Part shown: positions 29,419-37,646 of the stretch, in pieces
Numbering within the stretch: position 1 is the first letter of the stretch
How the letters are laid out: the number at the start of each line of letters is the position of its first letter
Origin: Lachnospiraceae bacterium
GTDB taxonomy: Bacteria > Bacillota > Clostridia > Lachnospirales > Lachnospiraceae
Assembly: GCA_009780115.1 (NCBI GenBank)
Contig: WRAQ01000019.1
Coordinates: 1-58,421 of the forward strand
Direction of reading: 5' to 3'
Length of the DNA stretch: 58,421 nucleotides
The notes under the pieces: generated by a model
Databases searched by the model: none
What the model saw: only the letters and a program-made list of their open reading frames with translations
Told to the model about the DNA's origin: nothing
Position numbers and translations under genes: made by a program

Positions 29419-30117
29419 TTATAGATTATTGAATTTAATTTTCAATCGCTTTTCTAGTTCACGCAATAAAATATACATTTTTGTGCATGGTACTTTTTTA
29501 GATGGTGGAAATTGTGCGTTTTCAATTTGAAAATTACTATCTAATTTTTCAGCTCGTTTTAGTGCAAGCTTAACTCTTTCAGGGGAATATATTTGACTAA
29601 ATACATCCATTGCTTTTTCTTTTTTATACTTAATATTTAAGATATCACTTAATTTGTCAAAGTACCATTCCCTTCCATTATCTGCATCACAATATATATA
29701 ATGAAGGACATACCATAATTCAAAACATTCATTAGACCATATAGGTATGTAACCACGGGATTCAGACATTCTTATTGCATTATCGAATTTATCAGCTCCA
29801 AAAGAATCCTTGTCAAAAAGGATAAAAATTTTTGCATAAGGAATATCACTCTTTCCTTTGTATACATCAATATCAGTCAATAGATTATCTATACTCCTTA
29901 CTAAATCTTCAGTATTTCTACCTTCGCCCTCGACTTGTATTTTTAGTTTTGAAGCTTTTGTTTTCTCGTTAACATAATTTACTAAGCTTTTAATATAGTT
30001 TGGTTCGGTTTTTGACCCTTCACAAACAAACAGCCATTTTTCTGATAATAGCTTTCTATTCTTTTTATTTCGTTCTTTTCTTTCTTGTTTTCTTTTTTTG
30101 AATAATTGTTCTGCCAT
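29419..30117 (-). CDS. RloB family Toprim-like nuclease subunit
   Basis: This 232-residue protein matches the RloB family. It has VCEGSKTEPNY (Glu33), ILFDKDSF (Asp102 and Asp104) and SNECFELWYVLHY, which together look like the Toprim metal site. The AbiLii protein of the AbiL phage-defence system belongs to this family. The start codon overlaps the rloA-like stop (TAATG at 30117), so the pair is coupled. The sequence is more AT-rich than the flanking prs and queT genes, which suggests transfer. Confidence 0.85.
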   Translation of the reverse strand: MAEQLFKKRKQERKERNKKNRKLLSEKWLFVCEGSKTEPNYIKSLVNYVNEKTKASKLKIQVEGEGRNTEDLVRSIDNLLTDIDVYKGKSDIPYAKIFILFDKDSFGADKFDNAIRMSESRGYIPIWSNECFELWYVLHYIYCDADNGREWYFDKLSDILNIKYKKEKAMDVFSQIYSPERVKLALKRAEKLDSNFQIENAQFPPSKKVPCTKMYILLRELEKRLKIKFNNL

Positions 30118-31343
30118 TATTCATCCTTCTTTTGAAATGGGATAGCGCCAAAACGACCTAAAAGATAATGCTTGCCAAAATCAAGGTCTGCACGGATATC
30201 ACCGCCATCATCATCTTCATAATCATATAAAGAAAAAATAGAGGATTTATGATTATTTTTCTCAACAAACCAAATTTCATCGCGGCGTAAATCCGAATAA
30301 TCTAAATTGATAATATTGTGTGCGGAAAAAATTAGCTGGGCACCATTTTTATTAATTTTCTTATTTTTGAACATATGCACTATTTTTCGCAATAATAATG
30401 GGTGTAATCTAAGATCCAGTTCATCAATAAAGCAGTAACTTCCTGTAAGAATAGCTCCCAAAAAGCAAAAAGATAAAGCAAACAATTGCTTTGTCCCATC
30501 TGATTCAATAGAAATCGGCACTTCGATTTCATCTTCGCCGATTTTATGAACTGACTTCAAGGTATATCCTTTTCCGGTTTCGTTTTTAATGGATTTTATT
30601 GAAATAATGCCTTCATCAATTTCGGTTATTAGATTCATCATCTTTTTAGTTAAAATGGAAATAAATTTATCTTCATTTGATGCTAAATTCGCTAAACCAT
30701 TGAGTATAGATTCAATATCCGTTAATCGCACTAAATATTCGGGATAAGGGCAATCTAACATACCGTAAACCTTAGCAAACTCATCAATCTTCTTACGCTT
30801 TCCTAAATCAGAAAGCAATAATGAATGCTCAACGCACATTGAAGCGCAATAATCAATTTCGGCTTTAAGCTTTAAGCTTGCATCACTTTTAACTTTATTT
30901 CCAATCCGCTCATAAATTATTTTTTCAACTGTTTTATTTTTGCTAAACTTTTTCTTATAAAGATACTCACAGATAATTTTTTCAGCGGTATGCTCAAATC
31001 CATAACGATATTCAAAATCATTGAGTACAAAGCATACTTCAAATTCAGTAGGTTTTTCAGCATAAGCAGGGTAAAAAGCAAATGGTATCGTGTTTGCTCC
31101 CAAAATATTTTTTTTATCGATTTTTTTTTCATTTCTAATAATATCACACATGGCATAGAATGCTTGAAAAAAAGATGATTTACCGGAAGCATTAGCACCA
31201 TAAAAAGCGGCAACCGGCAATACATTAACCCCATTTTTTTCAATAAGGCTTTTTTTGTGTTCCCGAATAGGCGTAGCTGTCATATCAAAAACTGTTTCAT
31301 CTGCAAATGAACGATAGTTTGCAAATTTAAATTGTAATAACAT
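30117..31343 (-). CDS. RloA-like AAA15/AAA21 ATPase
   Basis: This 408-residue ATPase has the ABC/SMC-type Walker A FYGANASGKSS (~48-57), the Walker B CFIDELDLRLHP (~314-325) and a terminal IFSAHN switch. The family includes RloA and AbiLi. A partner ATPase paired with an RloB-like nuclease is the AbiL/RloAB arrangement, a known abortive-infection class. The ATG at 31343 has AGGAGG 8 nt upstream. The promoter is at 31376-31407. Confidence 0.85.
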   Translation of the reverse strand: MLLQFKFANYRSFADETVFDMTATPIREHKKSLIEKNGVNVLPVAAFYGANASGKSSFFQAFYAMCDIIRNEKKIDKKNILGANTIPFAFYPAYAEKPTEFEVCFVLNDFEYRYGFEHTAEKIICEYLYKKKFSKNKTVEKIIYERIGNKVKSDASLKLKAEIDYCASMCVEHSLLLSDLGKRKKIDEFAKVYGMLDCPYPEYLVRLTDIESILNGLANLASNEDKFISILTKKMMNLITEIDEGIISIKSIKNETGKGYTLKSVHKIGEDEIEVPISIESDGTKQLFALSFCFLGAILTGSYCFIDELDLRLHPLLLRKIVHMFKNKKINKNGAQLIFSAHNIINLDYSDLRRDEIWFVEKNNHKSSIFSLYDYEDDDGGDIRADLDFGKHYLLGRFGAIPFQKKDE

Positions 31344-31375
31344 AGAGCTTACCTCCTAGTAAAACAGATAATAAT

Positions 31376-31407
31376 ATTATAGTAGCATATCACAATTCGT
31401 ATTTCAA
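31376..31407 (-). promoter_or_regulatory. RloAB promoter
   Basis: TTGAAA (31407-31402) is followed after 17 bp by TACTAT (31384-31379), with TATAAT overlapping at 31381-31376. The start codon is ~35 bp downstream. Confidence 0.55.
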
Positions 31408-31503
31408 GCTTTTTGGAGATTTTTTCTCGAAATCAGCGTGATATAGCTCTGTATTTTTAATTTATCACTATATTTATATATTATATTCATTGATTTTGCC
31501 AAC

Positions 31504-31531
31504 TTGACTTTATTTCAAACCCTGTTATACT
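31504..31531 (+). promoter_or_regulatory. queT promoter
   Basis: TTGACT (31504-31509) and TATACT (31526-31531) are 16 bp apart. Transcription would begin just before the preQ1-like leader. Confidence 0.6.
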
Positions 31532-31565
31532 TAAAAAGTCGTAAACATATTGCGACCCAAAAATA

Positions 31566-31608
31566 CCGTGAGTTCGAGACCATCCTCACGTAAAACAAAA
31601 CTAAGGAG
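31566..31608 (+). promoter_or_regulatory. PreQ1-I-like riboswitch
   Basis: CGTGAG (31567-31572) pairs with CTCACG (31585-31590). The stem is followed by an A-rich tail TAAAACAAAACTAAGGAG that ends in the Shine-Dalgarno, the plan of class I preQ1 riboswitches. It lies directly before queT. I did not confirm the pseudoknot pairing. Confidence 0.6.
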
Positions 31609-31619
31609 ATAACTAAATA

Positions 31620-32147
31620 ATGCAGAATCAAAAAGTTCTATTCATGACCCAGGCGGCGATGATTGCCGCTATCTATGTTGTGCTGACCTTTGTCGCCAAT
31701 TTTTTAGGGCTGGCCAGCGGCGCCATCCAAATCCGTTTTTCGGAAGCTTTAACTATTTTACCCTTTTTTATCCCGGCGGCTATCCCCGGCCTTGCTATCG
31801 GATGCCTGCTTGCCAATTTTTTGACCGGCTGTCATTGGATTGATATTATTTTCGGCAGTTCCGCTACGCTTATTGGTGCTATATTTACATATTTAATTGG
31901 AAAAAAAGCCCGGGCGGCCAAACAAAACAACAACGCAAAAACCGGAATGTTAAAATGGCTGGCACCATTACCGCCAATTGCATCTAATGCAATTATTATT
32001 CCCTTTGTCTTATACTTTGCTTACGGGATTACCGAACTATGGTTTTCATTTATGTTCGTGACGATTGGGCAAGTAATCTCTTGCGGAATTTTAGGGATGG
32101 TATTGTTACTTGCGCTGGAGAGGCGGAATATATTTAAAGGGAAGTAA
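31620..32147 (+). CDS. queT: QueT family queuosine-precursor transporter
   Basis: QueT is a small integral-membrane S component thought to take up queuosine precursors. The 175-residue protein has about five to six membrane segments and the family's N-terminal TQAAMIAAIYVVLTFVA and IQIRFSEALTILPFF. The start is 12 nt after the AAGGAG that ends the riboswitch. It depends on a shared ECF energising module that is not in this window. Confidence 0.9.
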   Translation: MQNQKVLFMTQAAMIAAIYVVLTFVANFLGLASGAIQIRFSEALTILPFFIPAAIPGLAIGCLLANFLTGCHWIDIIFGSSATLIGAIFTYLIGKKARAAKQNNNAKTGMLKWLAPLPPIASNAIIIPFVLYFAYGITELWFSFMFVTIGQVISCGILGMVLLLALERRNIFKGK

Positions 32148-32495
32148 AAAAGCGGGCAAGCTCGTTTCCAGGAGAATTGCAAGCAATTCTCCCGGAATGT
32201 TATGCTGGCAGGAGCAATTTTATACAGTAAAAAATACCCCCAAAAAGGGAGGATGCCAAGCAAATCATTCAAATTTGCTTGGCATTTATTATGAAAAAGT
32301 TATTAATATTAACACTGGCTTCTGCTGTTGTTATAATCCTAGTATATACAACAGAAATGTCTAAAGAATTATTATAAAGTAAACCTTTTTTAAAATAAAT
32401 ATGAACAAATTATGAACATGGAACGTATTTCCAGTTGGATTAAAAAGAGTTGCCTAACGGCAACCCTTTTTTATACTATATGTTGTGGTTAAGGC
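32148..32495. other. queT-fba convergent spacer (348 bp)
   Basis: It holds a perfect hairpin at about 32174-32195 (GGAGAATTGC with GCAATTCTCC), a GCCAAGCAAAT/ATTTGCTTGGC hairpin around 32255-32283, and the fba terminator at 32440-32466. A 28-codon open frame at 32291 has no ribosome binding site. Confidence 0.6.
32440..32466 (-). terminator. fba terminator, possibly bidirectional
   Basis: On the minus strand GGGTTGCC (32466-32459) pairs with GGCAACTC (32454-32447) with one wobble, followed by TTTTT. On the plus strand a T run also follows, so queT transcripts may end here too. Confidence 0.75.
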
Positions 32496-33359
32496 TTATG
32501 CTTTGCCTATTGAACCAAAAATTTCCATTTTTTCTTTGACTGATGCCTTAATAGCTTCAACTCCGGGAGCTAATAATTTACGCGGGTCAAAACCTTTGCC
32601 TTCTAAATCTTTTCCGGCTTCGATATATTTGCGGGTTGCATCAGCAAATGCAAGTTGGCATTCGGTATTAACATTAATTTTGGCAACACCTAATGAAATC
32701 GCTTTCTTGATCATTTCAAGCGGTATTCCGGTTCCGCCGTGAAGAACGAGGGGCATATCACCGGTCAGCTTCTGGATTTCATCAAGGGTATCAAAGGACA
32801 GGCCAGCCCAGTTAGCCGGGTATTTGCCATGGATATTACCGATACCGGCAGCAAGGAAATCAATGCCGAGGTCGGCAATTGCTTTGCATTCCTGTGGATC
32901 AGCGATATCACCTGTACCAACAACGCCATCTTCTTCACCGCCGATTGAGCCAACTTCGGCTTCAACGGAAATGCCTTTTGCGTTTGCATCAGCGACAAGC
33001 TGTTTCGTTTTTGCGACGTTTTCGTCGATAGGATAATGAGAACCATCAAACATAACCGATGAGAAACCGGCTTCGATACATTTGTAACAATGGTCAAAAC
33101 TGCCGTGATCCAAATGCAGGGCTACCGGAACTGTGATATTTAGGTCTTTAATCATATTTACGACCATTCCGACGACCGTATTATAACCGCTCATATACTT
33201 TGCGGCACCTTCGGAAACGCCGAGAATAACCGGTGAGTTACATTCCTGAGCAGTTTGAAGGATAGCCTTCGTCCACTCGAGATTATTGATGTTAAACTGT
33301 CCGACTGCATATTGGCCGGCTTTTGCTTTTTGAAGCATTTCTTTTGCTGAAACTAACAT
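32496..33359 (-). CDS. fba: Class II fructose-bisphosphate aldolase
   Basis: This is the zinc aldolase of glycolysis. The 287-residue protein has the zinc-ligand segments HLDHG and VMFDGSH, the EVGSIGGEED motif, and HGGTGIP near the C-terminus. I start at 33359, where AGGAAAGG precedes MLVSAKEMLQKA; ten more codons are open upstream with no site. A promoter lies at 33400-33433 and a terminator at 32440-32466. Confidence 0.95.
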   Translation of the reverse strand: MLVSAKEMLQKAKAGQYAVGQFNINNLEWTKAILQTAQECNSPVILGVSEGAAKYMSGYNTVVGMVVNMIKDLNITVPVALHLDHGSFDHCYKCIEAGFSSVMFDGSHYPIDENVAKTKQLVADANAKGISVEAEVGSIGGEEDGVVGTGDIADPQECKAIADLGIDFLAAGIGNIHGKYPANWAGLSFDTLDEIQKLTGDMPLVLHGGTGIPLEMIKKAISLGVAKINVNTECQLAFADATRKYIEAGKDLEGKGFDPRKLLAPGVEAIKASVKEKMEIFGSIGKA

Positions 33360-33399
33360 ATAAATTACCTTTCCTTTCTTAAGTACCACTATGTGATAT

Positions 33400-33433
33400 A
33401 TTTTATATTACATTATAAATTAAATCAACTCAA
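33400..33433 (-). promoter_or_regulatory. fba promoter region
   Basis: Two overlapping minus-strand pairs fit with 17 bp spacing: TTGATT (33428-33423) with TAAAAT (33405-33400), and TTGAGT (33433-33428) with TAATAT (33410-33405). Confidence 0.55.
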
Positions 33434-33448
33434 GACCTCTATTGAATA

Positions 33449-33520
33449 TTACAGTTCAGTCATCAGCTCAATTTTGCTTTGCAAAACTTCGCTGCGGCAG
33501 AGCGCAATATGAAAACTTTA
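33449..33520. repeat. Possible degenerate D-type element
   Basis: TTACAGTTCAG (33449-33459) matches the end of D1. It is followed by an ATTTTGC/GCAAAA hairpin and a GC-rich imperfect hairpin. The inverted end is not clearly present. Confidence 0.35.
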
Positions 33521-33557
33521 CTAACATATGTCAACAAAATACGCATTGCTGAATTGG

Positions 33558-34439
33558 TTAACAGATAATTTCAATCGCTTGTCTCATATTCCGGATCGTC
33601 ACTTCCGTATGCCGGCCGCCAAATTCACCGTCAAGGGTCCATGGTATTTCTTCATCAGCGGCAAAACTAATCTTTTCGGTTTTAAAACTGTACATGTATT
33701 CGGTATTATAGTTACGCTTTAATAATGCGGTTATCAGATTATTCAGTTCAAGCGGATTTTTTGGTTTTTTTATCAGGATAACCTCAAATAACCCGTCATC
33801 CAGCTTGACTCGTTTACCGGTCAGGTGTTTAAAGCCGCCAACCGAAATTGAATTAGTCACCATTCCAAAGATAAAATCATCTTCAAAATCAATACCTTCA
33901 GATATCACCCGCATCCGGCTAACCTTTAAGTCCGTCAGCCTTTTTATTCCCTCAAGTATGTATGCAGTTTGGCCGATGACATTTTTTATGTCCTGGCTTG
34001 TTTCATAAGAAACGTCGGTAAATAACCCAAAAGCGGCGATATAAATAAAATTTGCTTCATTCAAATAACCAATGTCACAAGAAAAAGTATGACGTTGACA
34101 AATCCGTTCCGCCGCGGTAAGCATATTGGAAGATATACGTAAATTGCGGGCAAAATCATTAGTCGTACCGGCTGGAATATAACCTAACGGAATTTTTAGT
34201 TTTTGCTTCATCATTCCGCTGACAACTTCATCCAAGGTACCATCACCGCCGCTGCAAACGATTACATCATAATTTGCCGCTTTTACGCGCTCAAATATCC
34301 GGGTAGCATCACCGGTTGCCTGAGTAGGATGAGCCGTTACTACGAAACCTGCTTTTGTAAAGATATCAATGATATCAAGAAGATTACTGCGGATTTTCGC
34401 TTTTCCGGCCCGCGGATTATAAATGAAAAGCAATTTCAT
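33558..34439 (-). CDS. YegS/BmrU family lipid kinase
   Basis: This diacylglycerol-kinase-like enzyme phosphorylates a lipid with ATP. The 293-residue protein has YNPRAGKAK, the nucleotide motif SGGDGTLDEV and PAGTTNDFARNL, all standard for the family. The exact substrate (diacylglycerol, sphingosine or another lipid) cannot be read from sequence. It follows the Crh-like HPr gene by 64 bp on the same strand. Confidence 0.88.
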   Translation of the reverse strand: MKLLFIYNPRAGKAKIRSNLLDIIDIFTKAGFVVTAHPTQATGDATRIFERVKAANYDVIVCSGGDGTLDEVVSGMMKQKLKIPLGYIPAGTTNDFARNLRISSNMLTAAERICQRHTFSCDIGYLNEANFIYIAAFGLFTDVSYETSQDIKNVIGQTAYILEGIKRLTDLKVSRMRVISEGIDFEDDFIFGMVTNSISVGGFKHLTGKRVKLDDGLFEVILIKKPKNPLELNNLITALLKRNYNTEYMYSFKTEKISFAADEEIPWTLDGEFGGRHTEVTIRNMRQAIEIIC

Positions 34440-34503
34440 GCTAATCCCTCTCCGCCATCGGCGGACTTTAAATCAAAAGTTGAAAGTGTAATTTCTTGGT
34501 TTT

Positions 34504-34755
34504 TTAAGCCTTTAAGTAATTAATAATTTCTTCAGCGGCTTCTGCTTCATCTACACCTTCAGTCATGATAGTCACACTTTCACCGCTTTTCATTCCCATT
34601 CCCATCATACCCATAATACTTTTTGCATTGACCTTTTTGTTTCCTGAAAGTAAATAAACACTGCTTTCATACTTGCTGGCCATCTGCACAAGGACGGCAA
34701 TCGGTCGTTCCTCCAAACCACTGGCAAGGCCGATTACAATCTGTTTTTCAATCAT
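34504..34755 (-). CDS. HPr-like protein lacking His15 (Crh type)
   Basis: This 83-residue protein has the HPr fold. The phosphotransfer His15 is replaced by Glu15 (SGLEERP), while Ser46 (NAKSIMGM) is kept. In B. subtilis, Crh shows the same pattern and acts only in carbon catabolite control after phosphorylation by HPr kinase. hprK lies in the same gene run. It therefore should not carry PTS sugar transport. Start ATG 34755 has AGGAGG. It follows whiA by 33 bp, as in the B. subtilis yvcL-crh order. Confidence 0.9.
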   Translation of the reverse strand: MIEKQIVIGLASGLEERPIAVLVQMASKYESSVYLLSGNKKVNAKSIMGMMGMGMKSGESVTIMTEGVDEAEAAEEIINYLKA

Positions 34756-34788
34756 TTCTTTCCTCCTGAAAATATTTTAATTTATACT

Positions 34789-35664
34789 TTATTTTAAAAA
34801 ATTAGCTTTTGCTATCTCACTTAATTTCCGCAACCGGTGGTTTACACCAGATTTTCCAATTGGCGGATTTAATAAAGCACCTAATTCCTGCATCGCAATA
34901 TCCGGATATTCAAGTCGTAATTCAGCGATTTGTTTAAGATTAGCGGGTAAATTTGCAAAGCCAACTTTATCCTTAATAAATATTATCTCTTCTATCTGGC
35001 GCGCCGCCGCAGTTACTGCCTTGCTGATATTTGCAGCTTCACAGTTCACCTTGCGGTTAACCGAATTGCGGACTTCTTTTTCTACCCGTAGAGTTTCCAG
35101 CCTAAGCAGGGCATTATGCGCACCCATGATATTTAATAGGTCAACTATCGAAGCGCCTTCTTTGACATAAACGACAAAATACTTCTTCCGTTTAGTAATC
35201 TTTGAATCAACTGAAAAACCATTTAATATATCTTTTAACTGCTTCGCCTGTTGCTCAAAATTAAATACAAACTCAAGATGATACCCCCCCTGCGGGTTAC
35301 TCATCGAACCGATACAAATAAAGGTACTACGTAAATATGCCCTGCGGCAACAAGTATTTTTAATCAGCAGGGAACTTATCCCTTCACAAATTGCCTGAAG
35401 CTGTTCTTCCTTGCGATAGAGCCTAAGCGCCTGTAATATTATCCTGTCACCCGCCTCTATATTAAATGCTTTCTCTAATAATGTAAAGTATTTTCTTCTA
35501 ATCGCTTCATTTTCAGCCGTAATAAAAATTTTCGGCCGGCTTTCCTTATTTAGGGACACTGTTCCGGAAAAATAAATCATCGCCGCAATTTCCGCCAGTT
35601 GACAATGGCGCCCAGTGGGAATTATATTAAGAAGCTCCGATTTTACTTCCGCGGAAAATGACAT
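34789..35664 (-). CDS. whiA: WhiA, sporulation/division transcription regulator
   Basis: WhiA has an N-terminal LAGLIDADG-like domain and a C-terminal helix-turn-helix. The 291-residue protein shows both: the segment to ~200 with CCRRAYLRSTFICIGSMSNP, and a C-terminal helix region with LRLEYPDIAMQELGALLNPP. In Firmicutes it is associated with cell division and chromosome segregation. It is followed by the Crh-like HPr gene. The 107 bp spacer before it carries element E2. Confidence 0.95.
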   Translation of the reverse strand: MSFSAEVKSELLNIIPTGRHCQLAEIAAMIYFSGTVSLNKESRPKIFITAENEAIRRKYFTLLEKAFNIEAGDRIILQALRLYRKEEQLQAICEGISSLLIKNTCCRRAYLRSTFICIGSMSNPQGGYHLEFVFNFEQQAKQLKDILNGFSVDSKITKRKKYFVVYVKEGASIVDLLNIMGAHNALLRLETLRVEKEVRNSVNRKVNCEAANISKAVTAAARQIEEIIFIKDKVGFANLPANLKQIAELRLEYPDIAMQELGALLNPPIGKSGVNHRLRKLSEIAKANFLK

Positions 35665-35688
35665 ATACTGCTCTTTCTAGATATCTAT

Positions 35689-35768
35689 GAAGAATGGACA
35701 TTCTTCTCAAACGAAGTCTTAGATTTTTTTGGCCGGCGTTTCTTGCCGGCTTAGAAAATCTCTTCGTT
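35689..35768 (-). repeat. Structured intergenic element E2 (family 1, copy 2)
   Basis: GAAGAATG (35689-35696) pairs with CATTCTTC (35699-35706). AACGAAG (35710-35716) pairs with CTTCGTT (35762-35768) and AGATTTT (35721-35727) with AAAATCT (35755-35761), with GCCGGC arms at 35732-35737 and 35745-35750. It fills the rapZ-whiA spacer. Confidence 0.8.
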
Positions 35769-35771
35769 TTC

Positions 35772-36632
35772 TTACCTTAATTCCATAATATCACGATGCG
35801 AAATTTGAATCAGGTAATTATCACTGTCTTTTAAATTATCATAAAGCTTATTTGCGATCGTTACACTGCGATGTTTGCCGCCCGTGCAGCCGATACCGAT
35901 AATAAGCTGGTATTTTCCTTCTTTGACAAAAGCGGGGATAAGAAAATTGACCATGTCAGTCAATTTCCCGAGAAAAGTTTTTGCACCTGATTGCGCCATA
36001 ACAAAGTCACGGACTTCCTGATCTTGTCCGGTTTTGAACTTTAAATCATCAATATAAAAGGGATTGGGCAAAAACCGGACGTCAAAAACCAAATCGGCAT
36101 CAATTAAAATACCATTTTTGAAACCAAACGAAACTAAATTTACAATAAGACTGCCTTGTTCTTCATTTTGAACAAAAATCTGGTCGATTTTCATTTTGAG
36201 CTCGCGAACTAACAAACTTGAAGTATCAATAATATAATTCGAAATAGCTTTCATACTGACAAGCATTTCTTTTTCTAATCTAATGCCGTCTTCAATGCGG
36301 CCTTCCGGGGCAAGGGGGTGAATCCGGCGGGATTCTTTATAGCGGTTCATCAAAACTGTTTCATTGGCATCCATGAAGAGGATGTCAAAAATATAACCAT
36401 TTTTTCTAAGCGCTTCAAGCTGTTTTTGGACATCACCAAAAGGATAACCGGACCGGACATCAACACCGATAGCAACTTTTTTTACTTCATGATTTTCAAC
36501 GCATAATTCAATGAACTTTTCGATCAGAGGGGTAGGCAGATTATCAACGCAGTAATAACCACTGTCTTCCAGTATCTTGATTGCGGCACTTTTCCCACCA
36601 CCACTCATACCGGTGACGATTACTAATCTCAT
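35772..36632 (-). CDS. rapZ: RapZ family RNase adapter / NTP-binding protein
   Basis: This 286-residue protein has the P-loop GMSGGGKS (8-15) and the C-terminal GCTGGKHRSV motif typical of RapZ/YvcJ. In E. coli RapZ controls amino-sugar synthesis through a small RNA; in Firmicutes YvcJ is a nucleotide-binding protein of less clear role. I start at 36632, where AGGAG lies 8 nt upstream; six codons upstream also stay open. It lies between murB and whiA as in the yvcJ-yvcL region. Confidence 0.93.
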   Translation of the reverse strand: MRLVIVTGMSGGGKSAAIKILEDSGYYCVDNLPTPLIEKFIELCVENHEVKKVAIGVDVRSGYPFGDVQKQLEALRKNGYIFDILFMDANETVLMNRYKESRRIHPLAPEGRIEDGIRLEKEMLVSMKAISNYIIDTSSLLVRELKMKIDQIFVQNEEQGSLIVNLVSFGFKNGILIDADLVFDVRFLPNPFYIDDLKFKTGQDQEVRDFVMAQSGAKTFLGKLTDMVNFLIPAFVKEGKYQLIIGIGCTGGKHRSVTIANKLYDNLKDSDNYLIQISHRDIMELR

Positions 36633-36667
36633 TTGTAAAACTCCTCTCACAAATCCTATAAAAACTA

Positions 36668-37582
36668 TCAGAAATCACCTAAATATATTACTTCCGGTTC
36701 CAATTTTATGTCAAAGCGGTCATAAACCCTTTCCTGAACCTCATTAATTACTTCAATGATGTCGGCGGCAGTTGCATTACCCTGATTAATGACAAATCCG
36801 CAATGTTTTTCCGCTACACTTGCCCCGCCAATAGAAAATCCTCTTAACCCGGCATCCATAATCAACATTCCGGCGAATTTGCCGGGCGGGCGCTTAAATG
36901 TGCTTCCGGCACTTGCATATTCCAAAGGCTGCTTTTCGCGCCGCCTTTTTGTCAGCTCGGTTATTTTTTGATTTATTTGCCCTATATCACCGTATTCAAG
37001 GCATAAGGTAACTGCAAGAACTATATAAGGGCGGTTTTTAACCACACTGGTACGATAAGCAAACTCCATTGTATCATTACTTAATATCATTTCCTCGCCG
37101 GCCGCATTCATAACCAAAACCGACTCAACTACTAATGCCATCTCCCCGCCATAAGCACCGGCATTCATTACTACCGCACCACCAATAGTCCCGGGTATAC
37201 CCGAAGCAAATTCAAGCCCGGCGAGGCCGGCACCGGCAGCACGTTTCGAAACCTGCGAAAGCATCGCACCGGCTTCGGCGATTATTTGGTTATCCTTTAT
37301 CCTTATTTCACTTAAACCTTCCCCAATGGATAAAATAACCCCCTGATAACCTTTGTCACCAATTAAAATATTGCTCCCGTTTCCAATTACAAAATAATCA
37401 ATCTCCAGCCGGCGAAAAAAAGGGATCAGCCGGATTAACTGTTCTTTGGAACTGATATGGATAAAAAGAGCCGCTTCCCCGCCGACTTTGAAGGTCGTAT
37501 GGGCGGACATCAGTTCGTTTTCCCGCACATCTTTCTCCGGCACAATTTGCTTAATATAGTCTAAGACTGATTGATTGATCAT
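36668..37582 (-). CDS. murB: UDP-N-acetylenolpyruvoylglucosamine reductase
   Basis: MurB is the flavoenzyme that reduces UDP-GlcNAc-enolpyruvate to UDP-MurNAc. The 304-residue protein has HTTFKVGGEA, the FAD motif SGIPGTIGGAVVMNAGAYGGEM trimmed at its core GIPGTIGGA, and the AGSTFKRPP substrate loop. The ending matches the shorter Firmicutes type. It sits between hprK and rapZ with short spacers, consistent with one transcript. Confidence 0.95.
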   Translation of the reverse strand: MINQSVLDYIKQIVPEKDVRENELMSAHTTFKVGGEAALFIHISSKEQLIRLIPFFRRLEIDYFVIGNGSNILIGDKGYQGVILSIGEGLSEIRIKDNQIIAEAGAMLSQVSKRAAGAGLAGLEFASGIPGTIGGAVVMNAGAYGGEMALVVESVLVMNAAGEEMILSNDTMEFAYRTSVVKNRPYIVLAVTLCLEYGDIGQINQKITELTKRRREKQPLEYASAGSTFKRPPGKFAGMLIMDAGLRGFSIGGASVAEKHCGFVINQGNATAADIIEVINEVQERVYDRFDIKLEPEVIYLGDF

Positions 37583-37646
37583 AATACCCCTATAAAAATT
37601 CTTCTTATTATTAATACGATATCAGTGAATAATTTATTCACCGTTC

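Noticed and set aside
31566-31590. A tRNA-like TPsiC arm (GTTCGAGAC)
   Set aside because: The stem is six pairs with a 12-base loop and no acceptor or anticodon arm; a preQ1 leader fits better.
32291-32377. A 28-codon frame MKKLLILTLASAVVII with a hydrophobic N-terminus
   Set aside because: It has no ribosome binding site and lies between two hairpins.
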